The notes: generated by a model from the letters alone, not told the origin. A stretch of DNA of 64,000 nucleotides from DASWID01 sp049682815 (GCA_049682815.1 JBAUII010000124.1:21645-85644); one strand, 5' to 3'. Shown: positions 44,889 through 53,858, numbered from the stretch's first letter. Translations and numbers: made by a program.

Positions 44889-46067
44889 ATGTCTCGCGAA
44901 AGAGAAAAATGGCATCGATCTGTATCTTCAATAGAAGATATTTCACGTAAATTGAGCGTGAATAGACCGGACGCAACAACCGATGATATGAGTCACAGCA
45001 AATACTCTGACACTAGAGATAGGAAGTTTAGAAATGAAGATGACACAAGGATTCTCCAGACATATTTCAGGGAGGTTGGTAACGAGCCACTTTTCAATGC
45101 GGTTGAAGAAATTCGGATTTCAGTGAAGATGAAGATATATGAAAAGAAGGCTAAAGAGTTAAAGAAAATTCTTCATAAATCAATATCTGATTTTGAAGAT
45201 AGACGTGCTTGTAGAGTTACCGTGCCGTTAAGAAAGAACAAACAAATCTCCGAGGTCGATGGTAAAAGGGAGAAAAGTTCAAACTGTTTAAAAAGGATAC
45301 AAAGGCTTTCATCATTGATGATAGCTTGTTCAAAAAAAGCAAATGACTTCAACCATAGATTCATTAAAGCCAATCTGAGGCTGGTCGTGAGCATGGCAAT
45401 AAGGTTCGTAGGCAGAGGACTTCCGCTAGCAGACCTCATACAGGAGGGTAATCTTGGCTTAATTAGGGCAGTCAAAATGTATGATGCATCAAAGGGATTC
45501 AGATTCTCGACCTATGCGTCTTGGTGGATCTTCCAAAGTATCTCTAGAGCGTTGCTTGATCAGACTAGAATTGTAAGAGTACCGGTCCGCGTACTGGAGA
45601 GGGCTAATAAAATTAAGAAGTCAATGATCAAGCTTAGGAAAGAAAAAGGTGAACGGCCAGCAATTGAAGATATTGCAAAAGAAACCGGAATTAGTATCAG
45701 TAGGTTAAAAAAAATATCCAAATTGACTCAAACGAGTGTTGTTTCAATCGATACTTCAGCTTCAACTCTCGAAGATAGTAATAGTTCGAAAAAGTTTTAC
45801 ATGACTGACGATCGACCAAGGATCGACGTAATAATGGAAAAAAGTATTTTGAAATCAAAAATATTGGAAGCCCTGTCAAAACTTGAAACGAGGGAACAAG
45901 AGGTCCTAAGAATGAGATTTGGAATTGGTTATGAAGAAGGTTTCACGCTAGATGAAATCGGAGAATATTTTGGTTTAACCAGAGAGAGCATCAGACAAAT
46001 TGAGAGACGTTCCATGAAGAAAATGAGGCAGGGTGAAATAGGGATACTGCTCAAGGATTTTGTATAA
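44889..46067 (+). CDS. Sigma-70 family RNA polymerase sigma factor (group 2-like)
   Basis: A 392-residue sigma factor. Region 1.2 is RILQTYFREVGNEPLFN. Region 2 is FIKANLRLVVSMAIRFVGRG, then LADLIQEGNLGLIRAVKMYD and FRFSTYASWWIFQSISRAL, with the core-binding, melting and -10 recognition elements. Region 3 (RVPVRVLERANKIKKSMI) and region 4 (LETREQEVLRMRFGIGY ... TRESIRQIERRSMKKMR) follow. A ~60-residue insert between 1.2 and 2 and the absence of region 1.1 point to a RpoS/RpoD-like alternative factor rather than the housekeeping one. Confidence 0.93.
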   Translation: MSREREKWHRSVSSIEDISRKLSVNRPDATTDDMSHSKYSDTRDRKFRNEDDTRILQTYFREVGNEPLFNAVEEIRISVKMKIYEKKAKELKKILHKSISDFEDRRACRVTVPLRKNKQISEVDGKREKSSNCLKRIQRLSSLMIACSKKANDFNHRFIKANLRLVVSMAIRFVGRGLPLADLIQEGNLGLIRAVKMYDASKGFRFSTYASWWIFQSISRALLDQTRIVRVPVRVLERANKIKKSMIKLRKEKGERPAIEDIAKETGISISRLKKISKLTQTSVVSIDTSASTLEDSNSSKKFYMTDDRPRIDVIMEKSILKSKILEALSKLETREQEVLRMRFGIGYEEGFTLDEIGEYFGLTRESIRQIERRSMKKMRQGEIGILLKDFV

Positions 46068-47032
46068 TTTGAATCACTATTCTGCCAGGTCATTCAGGCA
46101 AAACCATCCGGCGTTTTTTCTAAGATCATAAGTAAGATTCGATAAATTTTTGTTAGAACTGTTGACCATCTAATCAGGTAATTCCCTGCCGAACCATTTG
46201 AGAGAGGCTTGAAAAGTCTCGAAGCAATCCCCTCCAGCATCGGCAGAGCGTGTCGCTCCAGTTGCGGCTAAACACTTTTTAACGTCATTGCGAGAAACGT
46301 CTTATTTCGAAGCAATCTCCTTCCGATTGGCAGAGCATTGTTGGTAAATTGTATGTTCCAGAATGTAGGAATGTAGGGAACGCATATCCTTCGGCCAGGC
46401 TCAGGACAGGTATGCCTTCCGTACTATTGCATTTGGGTAGCCGATTGCTTCGCCAGCCGTTCGCTGCGCTCCGGCTTAGGCTCGCAATGACAATTCGGGT
46501 GCGAGTCTGATAGTCGGTCACATCTGAGACCTTCAGTATCTATTATGATACTATGTTAGCTTCCCGAACGAAGTTTCGTTTTTCTAAATCCAGGGTTGGA
46601 AAATCCCGGCTATCGCTTGCCCTAACAAAGGATAGGCGGGACATTCCTGTCCCGTTTAATAAAAATAATTTTCCAAATCTGTTACCTCTCTGAATCTGGC
46701 AGAGTTGTAATCGGTACAAGATTTGCAAATGTTGCCCATCTAATTGAAATTATACAACCAAATGCAAACTGTTGGTTGGCAAGAAAGGAGCCATAATGCC
46801 AAATGTTTAGTACATTTTAGATTATGGTCAAGAATGCAAGGGCAAACGTTTTCTATTTGGTATGGTTAACTCCTGCCGACTTTCAATCGGTGGTAGCACC
46901 TGGGATATTTCAATCATTACTCATTGTGTTTAAAATTTATTTAAGATCTGTGAGGGTTAGAATGGTTGCTGAACAATCCGAGACTTAAGAAAATATAAAG
47001 GTCGAAATCCTATTCCGGAGGGCTGAAATCTA
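46068..47032 (+). repeat. Gene-free stretch of interspersed REP-like repeats
   Basis: No gene is supported. Recognisable parts: a GTCATTGCGAG...CGAAGCAATCTCC repeat near 46278-46320, a CTTCGGCCAGGCTCAGGACA repeat near 46390-46410, a tail ACATCTGAGACCTTCAGT...ATGATAC near 46521-46549 that recurs at 63956, and a hairpin CGGGACA-TTCC-TGTCCCG at 46637-46654. This is a composite of several repeat families common in such genomes. Confidence 0.65.
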
Positions 47033-47992
47033 ATGGACAGAATAAGAGCCGCAGCTTTAATCGCTGCCAGAGATTGTATGGCAATAAAACAAGATGAGAA
47101 AGTACTCATCATAACCGACGAACCTTTGAGAAAGATAGGCTATGCGCTCTGGGAAGCCTCCAAAAAACTAGCTGCAGAATCCATAATCACTGAGATAATA
47201 CCAAGGCGATCTAATGGTGAAGAGCCGCCGTCGGCTGTAGCAGAACTGATGAAAATCGTAGATGTCGTTCTGATACCCACTTCAATGTCACTCAGTCACA
47301 CTGACGCTAGGCGCGACGCAAGTGGTAAAGGTGTGAGGATTGCGACGCTTCCAGGGATCACCGAAGAAACTATGATTAGGACCCTTAGTGCGGACTATTA
47401 TAAGATCGCTGAGAGAAGCAGAAAGATTGCCCATATTTTACATGAGGGCAGTATCGTTAGGATAACATCAAACCGCGGCACTGATGTTGCGTTGTCAATT
47501 GATGGTAGGGTCGGACTTGCCGATACTGGACTTAACCACAATCCGGGTGATTTTAGCAATCTACCCGCTGGCGAGGGTTACATATCTCCAGTAGAAGGTA
47601 AGTCTGTTGGCGTAATTGTTTTTGACGGGTCTATGGCAGGAGTTGGAAAACTCCGAGACGAAATAATTAAGGTCGAAGTAATCGATGGATTTGCTTCCCG
47701 AATAGACGGGGCGGCCGGCGCTAAAAAACTTTTATCGATAATGAAGCCATTAGGTAAGCTAGCGTTTAATTTAGCTGAGCTCGGAATAGGGACTAACGAC
47801 AAGGCACGAATAACAGGTAGTGTACTCGAGGATGAAAAGGCCATTGGTACTGTACATATAGCTTTTGGCGATAATAAAAGCATGGGAGGGTTTGTAAAGG
47901 TTGCGAGCCATTTAGACGGCGTCATAATGAATCCATCTGTGTATGTGGACGATGAACTAATATTGGACGAGGGAAGGTTCGTCAGACTCTAA
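47033..47992 (+). CDS. Aminopeptidase, M29-like
   Basis: A 319-residue protein of the thermophilic metalloprotease (M29)/leucyl aminopeptidase-like family. Supporting segments: VRITSNRGTDVALSIDGR, NLPAGEGYISPVEGKSVGV (metal-binding Glu) and LAELGIGTNDKARITGSVLE, then EKAIGTVHIAFGDNKSMGG and SHLDGVIMNPSVYVDDELI, which carry further metal ligands (Glu, His, Asp). It is shorter than classic 400-residue M29 enzymes but has the full C-terminal active-site set. Predicted cytoplasmic peptidase; peptide specificity unknown. Confidence 0.85.
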   Translation: MDRIRAAALIAARDCMAIKQDEKVLIITDEPLRKIGYALWEASKKLAAESIITEIIPRRSNGEEPPSAVAELMKIVDVVLIPTSMSLSHTDARRDASGKGVRIATLPGITEETMIRTLSADYYKIAERSRKIAHILHEGSIVRITSNRGTDVALSIDGRVGLADTGLNHNPGDFSNLPAGEGYISPVEGKSVGVIVFDGSMAGVGKLRDEIIKVEVIDGFASRIDGAAGAKKLLSIMKPLGKLAFNLAELGIGTNDKARITGSVLEDEKAIGTVHIAFGDNKSMGGFVKVASHLDGVIMNPSVYVDDELILDEGRFVRL

Positions 47993-48990
47993 GGGATTAT
48001 CTATTGAGAATGTACTGCTTGCCCATTGCCAAGCCTGGTTAAGAGCTAATTTCCTAAACAAGAGAGATTAGGGGTCCGCCTTGAACCGTACACGTTAGGT
48101 GCTTGGCTAATGGCTGTCCCCAATATCCATTTTTTTACATAGAATCTATCGTGACTCTCACAGATATTGGCCGGTTCCCAATTTCTCAATTCTGTAATCT
48201 AATAAAGGATTAAATCCAATGTGTGACCTAAAGCTCATACCGCAATTGTTGAAGAACTAGAGTGTCTCCACGAAGAGAAAGATGACAAGAAAGGAGATGC
48301 TCCTGAAAAGCAAACTAATAAATGTATTCAAATTCCGACCGGAAGAACAAAAATAAGTTAAAACGCTTGTCGATAGTTGGCTTAACCCGTTGTTTTGTTA
48401 GGTGCATCTCGATAAAGATTAGCACCATAAATATCCGTAAAGGGTTGCATTCCCTTTAAGTTGTTTATAGATAGAGATTTGAAAATCTTCCTGAAATTTC
48501 ATTTGTACGCTTTGAACTCCTCCTTTTTAAAGGAGGATTAAGGAGGATTTTAGCGTCATTGCGAGGAGTTTTACCCCGAAGCAATCTTCAATTTAACGCT
48601 CTCTTTCCATTCGCTCCCTCTTGCGATCCTGAATCGTATATCTTGAATCCTGCATCATGTATTCTGCATCCTAACCCGTTCACACTGAGCTTGTCGAAGT
48701 GTGGATAATTCATGATAAGTGTCAAAATCTCTTTTCTGGCTATTTTCGTAGCCCAGGAAGGGATTCTCATTGCAGCCTTTCGCCGTTCTTTTGTTGTGTC
48801 AATATGTATAGCTCTCGTGAGAACCGTCGGAGGGTCAGCCCCAAATTGAGCACTAGCGGAGGACTTTAGTCCTCCACTCTTCTTCTGATTGATAATGAAA
48901 TAGAGAAACGCGACAAGTAAGCGGAACTTCTTGCTGGGAAAACTGCCAAAGGCGATTTAGAAGAATGGAGGGGAGGAAGGACAAACATAT
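47993..48990 (+). repeat. Gene-free stretch with repeat fragments
   Basis: No gene is supported in this ~1 kb. Repeats seen: a hairpin CTCCTTTTTAAAGGAG with GGAGGATTAAGGAGGATTTT near 48517-48552, the GTCATTGCGAGGAG...CGAAGCAATCTT repeat at 48552-48587, and CACTGAGCTTGTCGAAGTGT near 48682-48701, a copy of the common TTCGACAAGCTCAGTG repeat. Confidence 0.6.
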
Positions 48991-49012
48991 AAATAACTCA
49001 TTTATTCATGCC
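48991..49012 (+). repeat. TAACTCATTTATTCATGCC repeat, copy 1
   Basis: AAATAACTCATTTATTCATG followed by CC. Related copies lie at 49351-49377 (ending TGGCCCC), 50909-50935, and in reverse at 53141-53168 and 55261-55286. The element probably represents RAYT/REP-type ends. Confidence 0.75.
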
Positions 49013-49030
49013 GCATATTATAATCAGCCC

Positions 49031-49107
49031 TAAAGCCATGTTTGGTGTTCATCAAAGGCATAATGTATTATTAGATAACTTGATGAAAGCATTGATAATT
49101 TAAGCGT
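49031..49107 (+). promoter_or_regulatory. 77-nt conserved leader before the small-protein gene, copy A
   Basis: These 77 bases are identical to 51080-51156, upstream of the second gene copy. Inside lies a 21-codon ORF (49038-49103, MFGVHQRHNVLLDNLMKALI plus I). The coding regions that follow differ at about 14 of 190 positions, so the leader is the better conserved part. Confidence 0.6.
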
Positions 49108-49119
49108 CTTGGGCTTGTT

Positions 49120-49320
49120 ATGCAGCTACATGCCGAGATTTCAATCGGTGATAAGGTCAGGGTTGGGGATAAAATAGGCGATATCATAAAAATCGACCAT
49201 AGAGGAAACGCTTCAATTTTTAAAGTCGCATTTGAAGAAGGACCAGCAAAGGATTTTGTTTCTCCACCTACCAACATTCTAAAGGGTAACGTCCCCTTTG
49301 CTTCTTTTATGATCATTTAA
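49120..49320 (+). CDS. Small beta-rich protein, copy A
   Basis: A 66-residue protein that reads like a small beta-barrel (IGDKVRVGDKIGDIIKIDHR, then FKVAFEEGPAKDFVSPPTNI), similar in rhythm to SH3/KOW-type domains. No family is recognised with certainty. It is a paralogue of the protein encoded at 51168. The codons for LKGNVPF form an AAAGGG/CCCTTT hairpin. A TAACTCATTTATTCATGCC repeat lies on both sides. Confidence 0.6.
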   Translation: MQLHAEISIGDKVRVGDKIGDIIKIDHRGNASIFKVAFEEGPAKDFVSPPTNILKGNVPFASFMII

Positions 49321-49350
49321 AACAGCGGGAGAGGAGAACAAAAAACAACG

Positions 49351-49377
49351 ATAACTCATTTATTCATGCCTGGCCCC
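49351..49377 (+). repeat. TAACTCATTTATTCATGCC repeat, copy 2
   Basis: ATAACTCATTTATTCATGCC followed by TGGCCCC. It lies right after small-protein gene A and before the 3' end of the Fic gene. Confidence 0.75.
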
Positions 49378-49518
49378 AGATATTGCGCGTCCTCGATCAG
49401 AATAAGCCAGCCCGCAAACGGCTTGGGGGCCTCATTGCCAAAAGCGCCTTAGATTTTTCATAAGTTATATTATAAAATGGCAAGATTCCGGCTGTTGCCG
49501 TGGTGGGGTGCCAACAGA

Positions 49519-50628
49519 TCAGGCTGACCTCGCGCTCTCATGTTCGATATTCAGAAAGTAGCGCGTATGTCTCAGCTGGCCGGTTTTCTTAAGAGCCTGT
49601 TTTTCGACCAGGTCCGTCAAGTCTCTGGTGGCTGTCGCGCGCGACGTATCTGCTATGCTGATATAATTCTCAGCGCTTAAGCCGCCTTTAAATCCGTCAA
49701 CACCTTCCCTGAACATGCGCGCGATAACTTTTTCCTGTCTTTCGTTGAGCTTTCCTCTCAGGCGGTCATAGAATTTGGTTTTCTCTATCAGGAAATTGAT
49801 TAGGCTCTGCGTGTAGCGTTGGGCGTCGAGAATCGTTTTGGCAAAATAAATCAGCCAGTCGGTTATCTCCAGGTCTTTATTGTTCAGCTCAAGCGCTCTG
49901 TAATAGTCCTTCCTGTGTCTTTCGATCATGAAAGATAATGAAATCAGCGTCGGATGTCCTAGGCTAATGGACAGCGATTTTTCTGCAATGGCGCGCCCTA
50001 TCCTGCCGTTCCCATCTTCAAAAGGATGGATGGAGACAAAATATAAATGAGCGATCCCGGCATGGGTCAACGCGCCTGTGGTTCGTTTTTGATTGAACCA
50101 TTTTATAAATTGATCCATCTCTGCCTTCATACGGGCTGAAGGCGGCGCTTCAAAATGGATTTTCGGCTCGTGATATTGGCCGGATATCACACGCATCGGG
50201 TCTTGATGCGTTCTGTACCGCCCGATATCCTTTAAATCGGTCCGGCCGGCCATCAGCATGTGATGCCATGAAAAGAGCATTTTCTGAGACAGGGGCGCAT
50301 CATAGGTTTTGTAGAGATCGACCATCATTTCCGCGATGCCTTTTTCTTCCGGCGGAATATTCCGCTTTAATGTACTAAGGCCGAAATTCCGGGCAATGGA
50401 TGATTGAACAGAATCCCTGTCCAGGATTTCGCCTTCGATGGCAGAGGTTTTGACCGCCTCGTCGGTGATGATCTCGATGGTGAGGGCGTTTTTATCATCA
50501 TCGGAAAAATGCTTGAGCGCACCGATCATGATCCCTGTTTGACGGAGGAATTGTGCTTCCAGTTCAGATAAGCCGTCCTCTCTGAAGCTGAAATCAGCCC
50601 AGCTTTTCTGCTGCCAGTTCCATGTCAT
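49519..50628 (-). CDS. fic: Fic-domain protein with N-terminal DUF4172
   Basis: A 369-residue protein. The N-terminus MTWNWQQKSWADFSF is the DUF4172 start. TSAIEGE at about residues 61-67 matches the (S/T)xxxE(G/N) inhibitory helix (class II Fic). The active loop HPFEDGNGRIGR at about 201-212 is intact, so it should transfer AMP or a similar nucleotide group to a protein. A winged-helix-like C-terminus (SIADTSRATATRDLTDLVEK) suggests DNA binding. Base composition is richer in GC than the neighbours, pointing to transfer. Two palindromes lie upstream. Confidence 0.92.
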   Translation of the reverse strand: MTWNWQQKSWADFSFREDGLSELEAQFLRQTGIMIGALKHFSDDDKNALTIEIITDEAVKTSAIEGEILDRDSVQSSIARNFGLSTLKRNIPPEEKGIAEMMVDLYKTYDAPLSQKMLFSWHHMLMAGRTDLKDIGRYRTHQDPMRVISGQYHEPKIHFEAPPSARMKAEMDQFIKWFNQKRTTGALTHAGIAHLYFVSIHPFEDGNGRIGRAIAEKSLSISLGHPTLISLSFMIERHRKDYYRALELNNKDLEITDWLIYFAKTILDAQRYTQSLINFLIEKTKFYDRLRGKLNERQEKVIARMFREGVDGFKGGLSAENYISIADTSRATATRDLTDLVEKQALKKTGQLRHTRYFLNIEHESARSA

Positions 50629-50673
50629 GAGCCATTTACCTCGTTGCTATAGCTCATTATAACACATAAAATT

Positions 50674-50700
50674 GAGTTATAGAAGTCTGTTCTATAACTC
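50674..50700. promoter_or_regulatory. Palindromic site upstream of fic, copy 1
   Basis: GAGTTATAG (50674-50682) and CTATAACTC (50692-50700) are perfect inverted repeats with a 9-base spacer. The site lies 46 bases before the fic start, a likely operator position. Confidence 0.65.
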
Positions 50701-50847
50701 ACATAGGAAACCTGAAAAAGCCAAAAGCCGTTTTATCTACATGAAAAGACTCACATTTCCAGAACGAAGTGCTTTGGGGCTGGTTTCCTTCGATCTAAAG
50801 CGATGGACCGCGTCTTGATGGGCTGAGCAAAAAGCCGTGTGTGCCGT

Positions 50848-50874
50848 GAGTTATAGGAGGCCGTTCTATAGCTC
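50848..50874. promoter_or_regulatory. Palindromic site upstream of fic, copy 2
   Basis: GAGTTATAG (50848-50856) and CTATAGCTC (50866-50874) have the same 9-base spacing as copy 1, with one arm mismatch. Confidence 0.6.
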
Positions 50875-50908
50875 ATAATTAAAGGGGTGCATGACCTTTA
50901 ATTAGAGA

Positions 50909-50935
50909 TAATTCATTCATTTATTCATGACCCCT
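50909..50935 (+). repeat. TAACTCATTTATTCATGCC repeat, diverged copy 3
   Basis: TAATTCATTCATTTATTCAT followed by GACCCC, a diverged copy of the family. Confidence 0.6.
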
Positions 50936-51079
50936 GTTTTTTCCTATACATCTCTCATAGTAGACGAGGAATTTTCTATATGAAGCGAATGCTTTAAGAT
51001 CATAATTCTAGCCAGTCCCTCCCTCTGACTAAAAAGGACTCGTAGTGACGAAGATTCTCTATATAGAGATAATCAGTCT

Positions 51080-51156
51080 TAAAGCCATGTTTGGTGTTCA
51101 TCAAAGGCATAATGTATTATTAGATAACTTGATGAAAGCATTGATAATTTAAGCGT
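51080..51156 (+). promoter_or_regulatory. 77-nt conserved leader before the small-protein gene, copy B
   Basis: Identical to 49031-49107, with the same 21-codon ORF at 51087-51152. It precedes the second small-protein gene by 11 bases. Confidence 0.6.
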
Positions 51157-51167
51157 TTAGGGTCGTA

Positions 51168-51392
51168 ATGCAGCTACATAACGACTTTACAATCGGTGAT
51201 AAGGTCAGGGTTGGGGATAAAATAGGCGATGTCATAAAAATCGACCATCGAGGCAACGCTACAATTTTTAAAGTCGCATTTGAGGAAGGACCAGCTAAGG
51301 ATTTTGTTTCTCCACCAATCAAGATTCTAAAGGGTAACGTCCCCTTTGCTTCATTTAGAGGAGGTTACTCATTAGGGAAGTTGCAAAGATAG
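51168..51392 (+). CDS. Small beta-rich protein, copy B
   Basis: A 74-residue paralogue of the protein at 49120: IGDKVRVGDKIGDVIKIDHR and FKVAFEEGPAKDFVSPPIKI match. The first residues differ (QLHNDFT against QLHAEIS) and the C-terminus continues eight residues further (GGYSLGKLQR). Function unknown. The two copies bracket the Fic gene. Confidence 0.6.
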   Translation: MQLHNDFTIGDKVRVGDKIGDVIKIDHRGNATIFKVAFEEGPAKDFVSPPIKILKGNVPFASFRGGYSLGKLQR

Positions 51393-51688
51393 TTCGAAAA
51401 ACCGCGTGGACGAGGAACTGAGAGAAACCTAACTCATTAATTCACCTCGGCTGTGGGGTTTCATCCCAGTCCAACGGATTACGAGGAGTCGCCTCTCATC
51501 GGGCTGTTGCCCAAATCCTCCGGTAATAAAAAACGACGACACAAAAAAGCTCAGAAGTGCTATAATGGAAAGAAAAGGGGACACCTTTTGTTGCCTTTAC
51601 TTCGTCTAACATGATTTTATTGAAAAGGATCTGTATAATTGATATTTAGGTCGCAGATAAATTAACTATACCGTGATCATGTGAGGGC

Positions 51689-52030
51689 ATGATGGAACAG
51701 AAAGACTTTTCAGATCGAGTGTGGTGCACTCTCCTCTGGGAGTTCGTGCAGTTCCTTAAGGAGCAGCTTGACGATACCGCCGCATTAGAACGGCAGATCG
51801 CCGCGGCACAGGAACTTGGCGTCTTTCCTAAGGGACCTCGCGAGATACCGACGGTAGATACGGCACTTACTAGTGGTATTTCTGCCGTAACACCCACTCT
51901 CTTCCTCAAATTCTTGCGGGCTAATACAGAGCTCCTTGACGGTGAAGGTACTGTCGAATGGGTTCGTTCTCGCCAGCATCGGTATCCTGACGATCAACTT
52001 CGGCGCCTCGTCAAAACCGAGGAGGAGTGA
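51689..52030 (+). CDS. Hypothetical protein in the repeat island
   Basis: A 113-residue, mainly helical protein (VWCTLLWEFVQFLKEQLDD, LERQIAAAQELGVFPKGPRE, then LFLKFLRANTELLDGEGTVE). No family recognised. GC content and codon use are higher than in the chromosomal genes nearby, so it was probably acquired. Two adjacent ATG codons could serve as start (51689 or 51692). Confidence 0.5.
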   Translation: MMEQKDFSDRVWCTLLWEFVQFLKEQLDDTAALERQIAAAQELGVFPKGPREIPTVDTALTSGISAVTPTLFLKFLRANTELLDGEGTVEWVRSRQHRYPDDQLRRLVKTEEE

Positions 52031-52063
52031 CGTCATCGCGTCCAAATAAAGGGGACGCATGTA

Positions 52064-52363
52064 CTAGCTCACTAATTTGGTAACTTTTTGTAGTTTATCA
52101 AATGGTGTTTCATAATTTAATTCTCCATGCCTCCGAAGATGATTATATACAAAAAGAAAATTGCCTAAATTCAATATTACATCTTCTCCAGATTCAAATT
52201 TATTTGGGTAAAAGAATTCCTTTTTCACTATCTTGAAAAATGCTTCTATCTTCCCATTTGTTTGCGGCCTGTTCGTTCTTGTATAAGTATCATTAAAGGG
52301 GACGCAACCCTCTAATTCAATGACGTGTTTAGAATATCTGTACTGCGAGGAATTCCACGCCAT
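52064..52363 (-). pseudogene. Integrase-core transposase fragment (IS481/IS3-like C-terminus)
   Basis: The 99-residue frame contains TYTRTNRPQTNGKIEAFFKIVKKEFFYPNKF and FLFVYNHLRRHGELNYETPFDKLQK, the end of a DDE transposase core (catalytic Glu in the NGKIE segment). The DDE N-terminal part is missing. The first 25 residues (VIELEGCVPFN) come from an AAAGGGGACGCAACCC-type repeat fused to the fragment. Not functional. Confidence 0.85.
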
Positions 52364-52440
52364 AGACGCGACCCCCGCTTTTTTAATTCATGTATGAATG
52401 TATACTTGATAACCAATTCATTTTAAAGGAGGTAAAGAGC

Positions 52441-53103
52441 ATGAACAAGGTATTTCTTTTGTTATTTGTGTCGCTTTTATTCGCAATGATTGGTTCTGTT
52501 TCTTGCAACGATAGCGAAGTTCAGGGTGGCGCGCCGCCGGCTCCGGTGCCACAGACGGGTCAGACGATGTGTTGGGATTCTGGTGGTAACCCGATAAATT
52601 GTGCCGGTACGGGGCAGGATGGTGAAGTGCAGGCTGGAGTTCCGCTACCGAGTCCGCGGTTCATTGACTTAGGAGACGGGACAATCATGGACGAACTGAC
52701 GGGATTGATCTGGCTAAAGGACGCGAACTGTCCTGACGGAGTCAGGGATTGGGACGAAGCTTTCGCCGATGTGGCTGAGCTTAACAGTTCTCAACAGATG
52801 AATGGGAACGACTGTGATGCGTACACCGCTAATTTCAACGACTGGCGCTTGCCGAACGTGCTGGAACTTCTGAGTTTGATCAACTTTGAATTTTTTAACC
52901 CCGCCCTTTCGAACGCGGCGGGCACGGCCCAATGGACAGACGGTGATGCATTCACGGACGTACAGTCATCCGGCTACTGGACGTCCACTACGGGCGCTGG
53001 CGACCCGAACATCGCGGGCTTCGTCGATTTCATGAGTGGCGGCGTGTCCGGTCTCGATAAGGGTGGCAGCTTCTTCGTGGCTGCGGTTCGTGATGGCTCG
53101 TGA
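52441..53103 (+). CDS. Lipoprotein with DUF1566 (Lcl) domain
   Basis: About 220 residues from ATG 52441, which has the strong site AAAGGAGG upstream; the frame is open to an earlier ATG at 52390 but without such a site. A lipoprotein signal peptide (KVFLLLFVSLLFAMIGSVSC, cleavage before Cys) is followed by a proline/glycine-rich linker. The DUF1566 domain then reads DLGDGTIMDELTGLIWLKDANC and NDWRLPNVLELLSLI, with SGYWTSTTGAGD. These domains are surface- or periplasm-exposed and often repeated in delta-lineages; function unknown. Confidence 0.85.
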   Translation: MNKVFLLLFVSLLFAMIGSVSCNDSEVQGGAPPAPVPQTGQTMCWDSGGNPINCAGTGQDGEVQAGVPLPSPRFIDLGDGTIMDELTGLIWLKDANCPDGVRDWDEAFADVAELNSSQQMNGNDCDAYTANFNDWRLPNVLELLSLINFEFFNPALSNAAGTAQWTDGDAFTDVQSSGYWTSTTGAGDPNIAGFVDFMSGGVSGLDKGGSFFVAAVRDGS

Positions 53104-53140
53104 TTTTGAACATCTGTTTATTCGAATATGGGGAAATCGC

Positions 53141-53215
53141 GGGGTCAGGCATGAATAAATGAGTTATTTTTGTTTTTTTTCCTCTTCCACGCGGTTTTGC
53201 GAGTTATCTATACCA
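53141..53215 (-). repeat. TAACTCATTTATTCATGCC repeat, inverted copy with flanking homology
   Basis: GGGGTCAGGCATGAATAAAT followed by GAGTTATTTTTG is the reverse complement of the family consensus. The neighbouring CCACGCGGTTTTGCGAG also resembles the sequence near 51403, so the shared block is longer than the core. Confidence 0.7.
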
Positions 53216-53316
53216 CCTCCCCCATTATGAACTTCATCTTTCTTGTCCTTTGCCTTCTTTTCGTCAAAGTATCCTAGTTCTTCGAGAATTGCTGCTGTTA
53301 GCACCGAGCCACGCAT
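53164..53316 (-). CDS. 50-aa ORF ending in a repeat
   Basis: Reading from ATG 53316: MRGSVLTAAILEELGYFDEK, then a very hydrophilic tail (KAKDKKDEVHNGGGGIDNSQ) ending in KKQK and TAA. The first third looks like the end of a folded protein, so this may be a gene fragment. The stop codon lies inside the inverted TAACTCATT repeat. No family recognised. Confidence 0.35.
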   Translation of the reverse strand: MRGSVLTAAILEELGYFDEKKAKDKKDEVHNGGGGIDNSQNRVEEEKKQK

Positions 53317-53633
53317 GGGATTCTACTTTTTATCACATTACAGAGTTGACTATTTCGGAACTGGGAGAAGTCTGGGGATTTCCGGCAGGTTATTGGGCTT
53401 GCCCACCCTTGGATTGTCTAAAGGGGACGTTTAAGCTATCTTGTGTCGGTCCAAAAGATGATTAGAGGAATGATCCGACAAAATTAAGATATTTTAGGAT
53501 CAAATTGGTACAAGGTTCAGGGTTGACGGTAGCTAGTTCTTTTATTGATGCCGGAGGTGTCTTAAACGTCTGGCAATTGTTATAATAATTGGTGATTGGT
53601 TGTTAATTAACCCTCAGATGCTATGATAGTAGG

Positions 53634-53858
53634 ATGAAGAAAGGTTGGAGAGAGCGCATAATAAGCACGCCTGATGTGCTACGGGGTAAGCCGAGGATTC
53701 AGGGGACTAGAATTCCAGTTAGCCTTATACTCGGGTATTTGGCGTCAGGTAAGACTGCCCAAGAAATTATAAAGGAGTATCCAGATCTAACAGAGGAACA
53801 TATTTCTGCTTGTTTGGATTATGCCCGCGAGTTATCGGAATTTGAGGCCGCTGTTTGA
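53634..53858 (+). CDS. DUF433 antitoxin
   Basis: A 74-residue protein with the DUF433 pattern: ISTPDVLRGKPRIQGTRIPV, LILGYLASGKTAQEIIKEYP and LTEEHISACLDYARE. DUF433 proteins are small helix-turn-helix antitoxins paired with PIN-like toxins. Its stop overlaps the TTG start of the next gene by 4 bases. Confidence 0.9.
   Translation: MKKGWRERIISTPDVLRGKPRIQGTRIPVSLILGYLASGKTAQEIIKEYPDLTEEHISACLDYARELSEFEAAV

Larger units (their letters stand above)
50629..51079 (+). other. Gene-free stretch upstream of fic
   Basis: No gene seen. It holds the paired palindromes (50674-50700 and 50848-50874), an extra half-site CTATAGCTC at 50647-50655 and a TTATTCATGACCCC repeat at 50921-50935. Confidence 0.6.

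Noticed and set aside
46285..46728. Two minus-strand ORFs of 78 and 61 residues
   Set aside because: Both lie wholly in interspersed repeats (CATTGCGAG and CTCAGGACAGG types); composition is not coding-like.
48588..48770. 60-residue minus-strand ORF
   Set aside because: It covers the TTCGACAAGCTCAGTG-type repeat and low-complexity sequence with repeated Ile-His-Asp-Ser patterns; no evidence for a gene.
53243..53465. Two overlapping plus-strand ORFs of 63 and 71 residues
   Set aside because: They overlap each other in different frames, cross repeat sequence, lack ribosome binding sites and show no recognisable motif; a minus-strand ORF fits the first part better.
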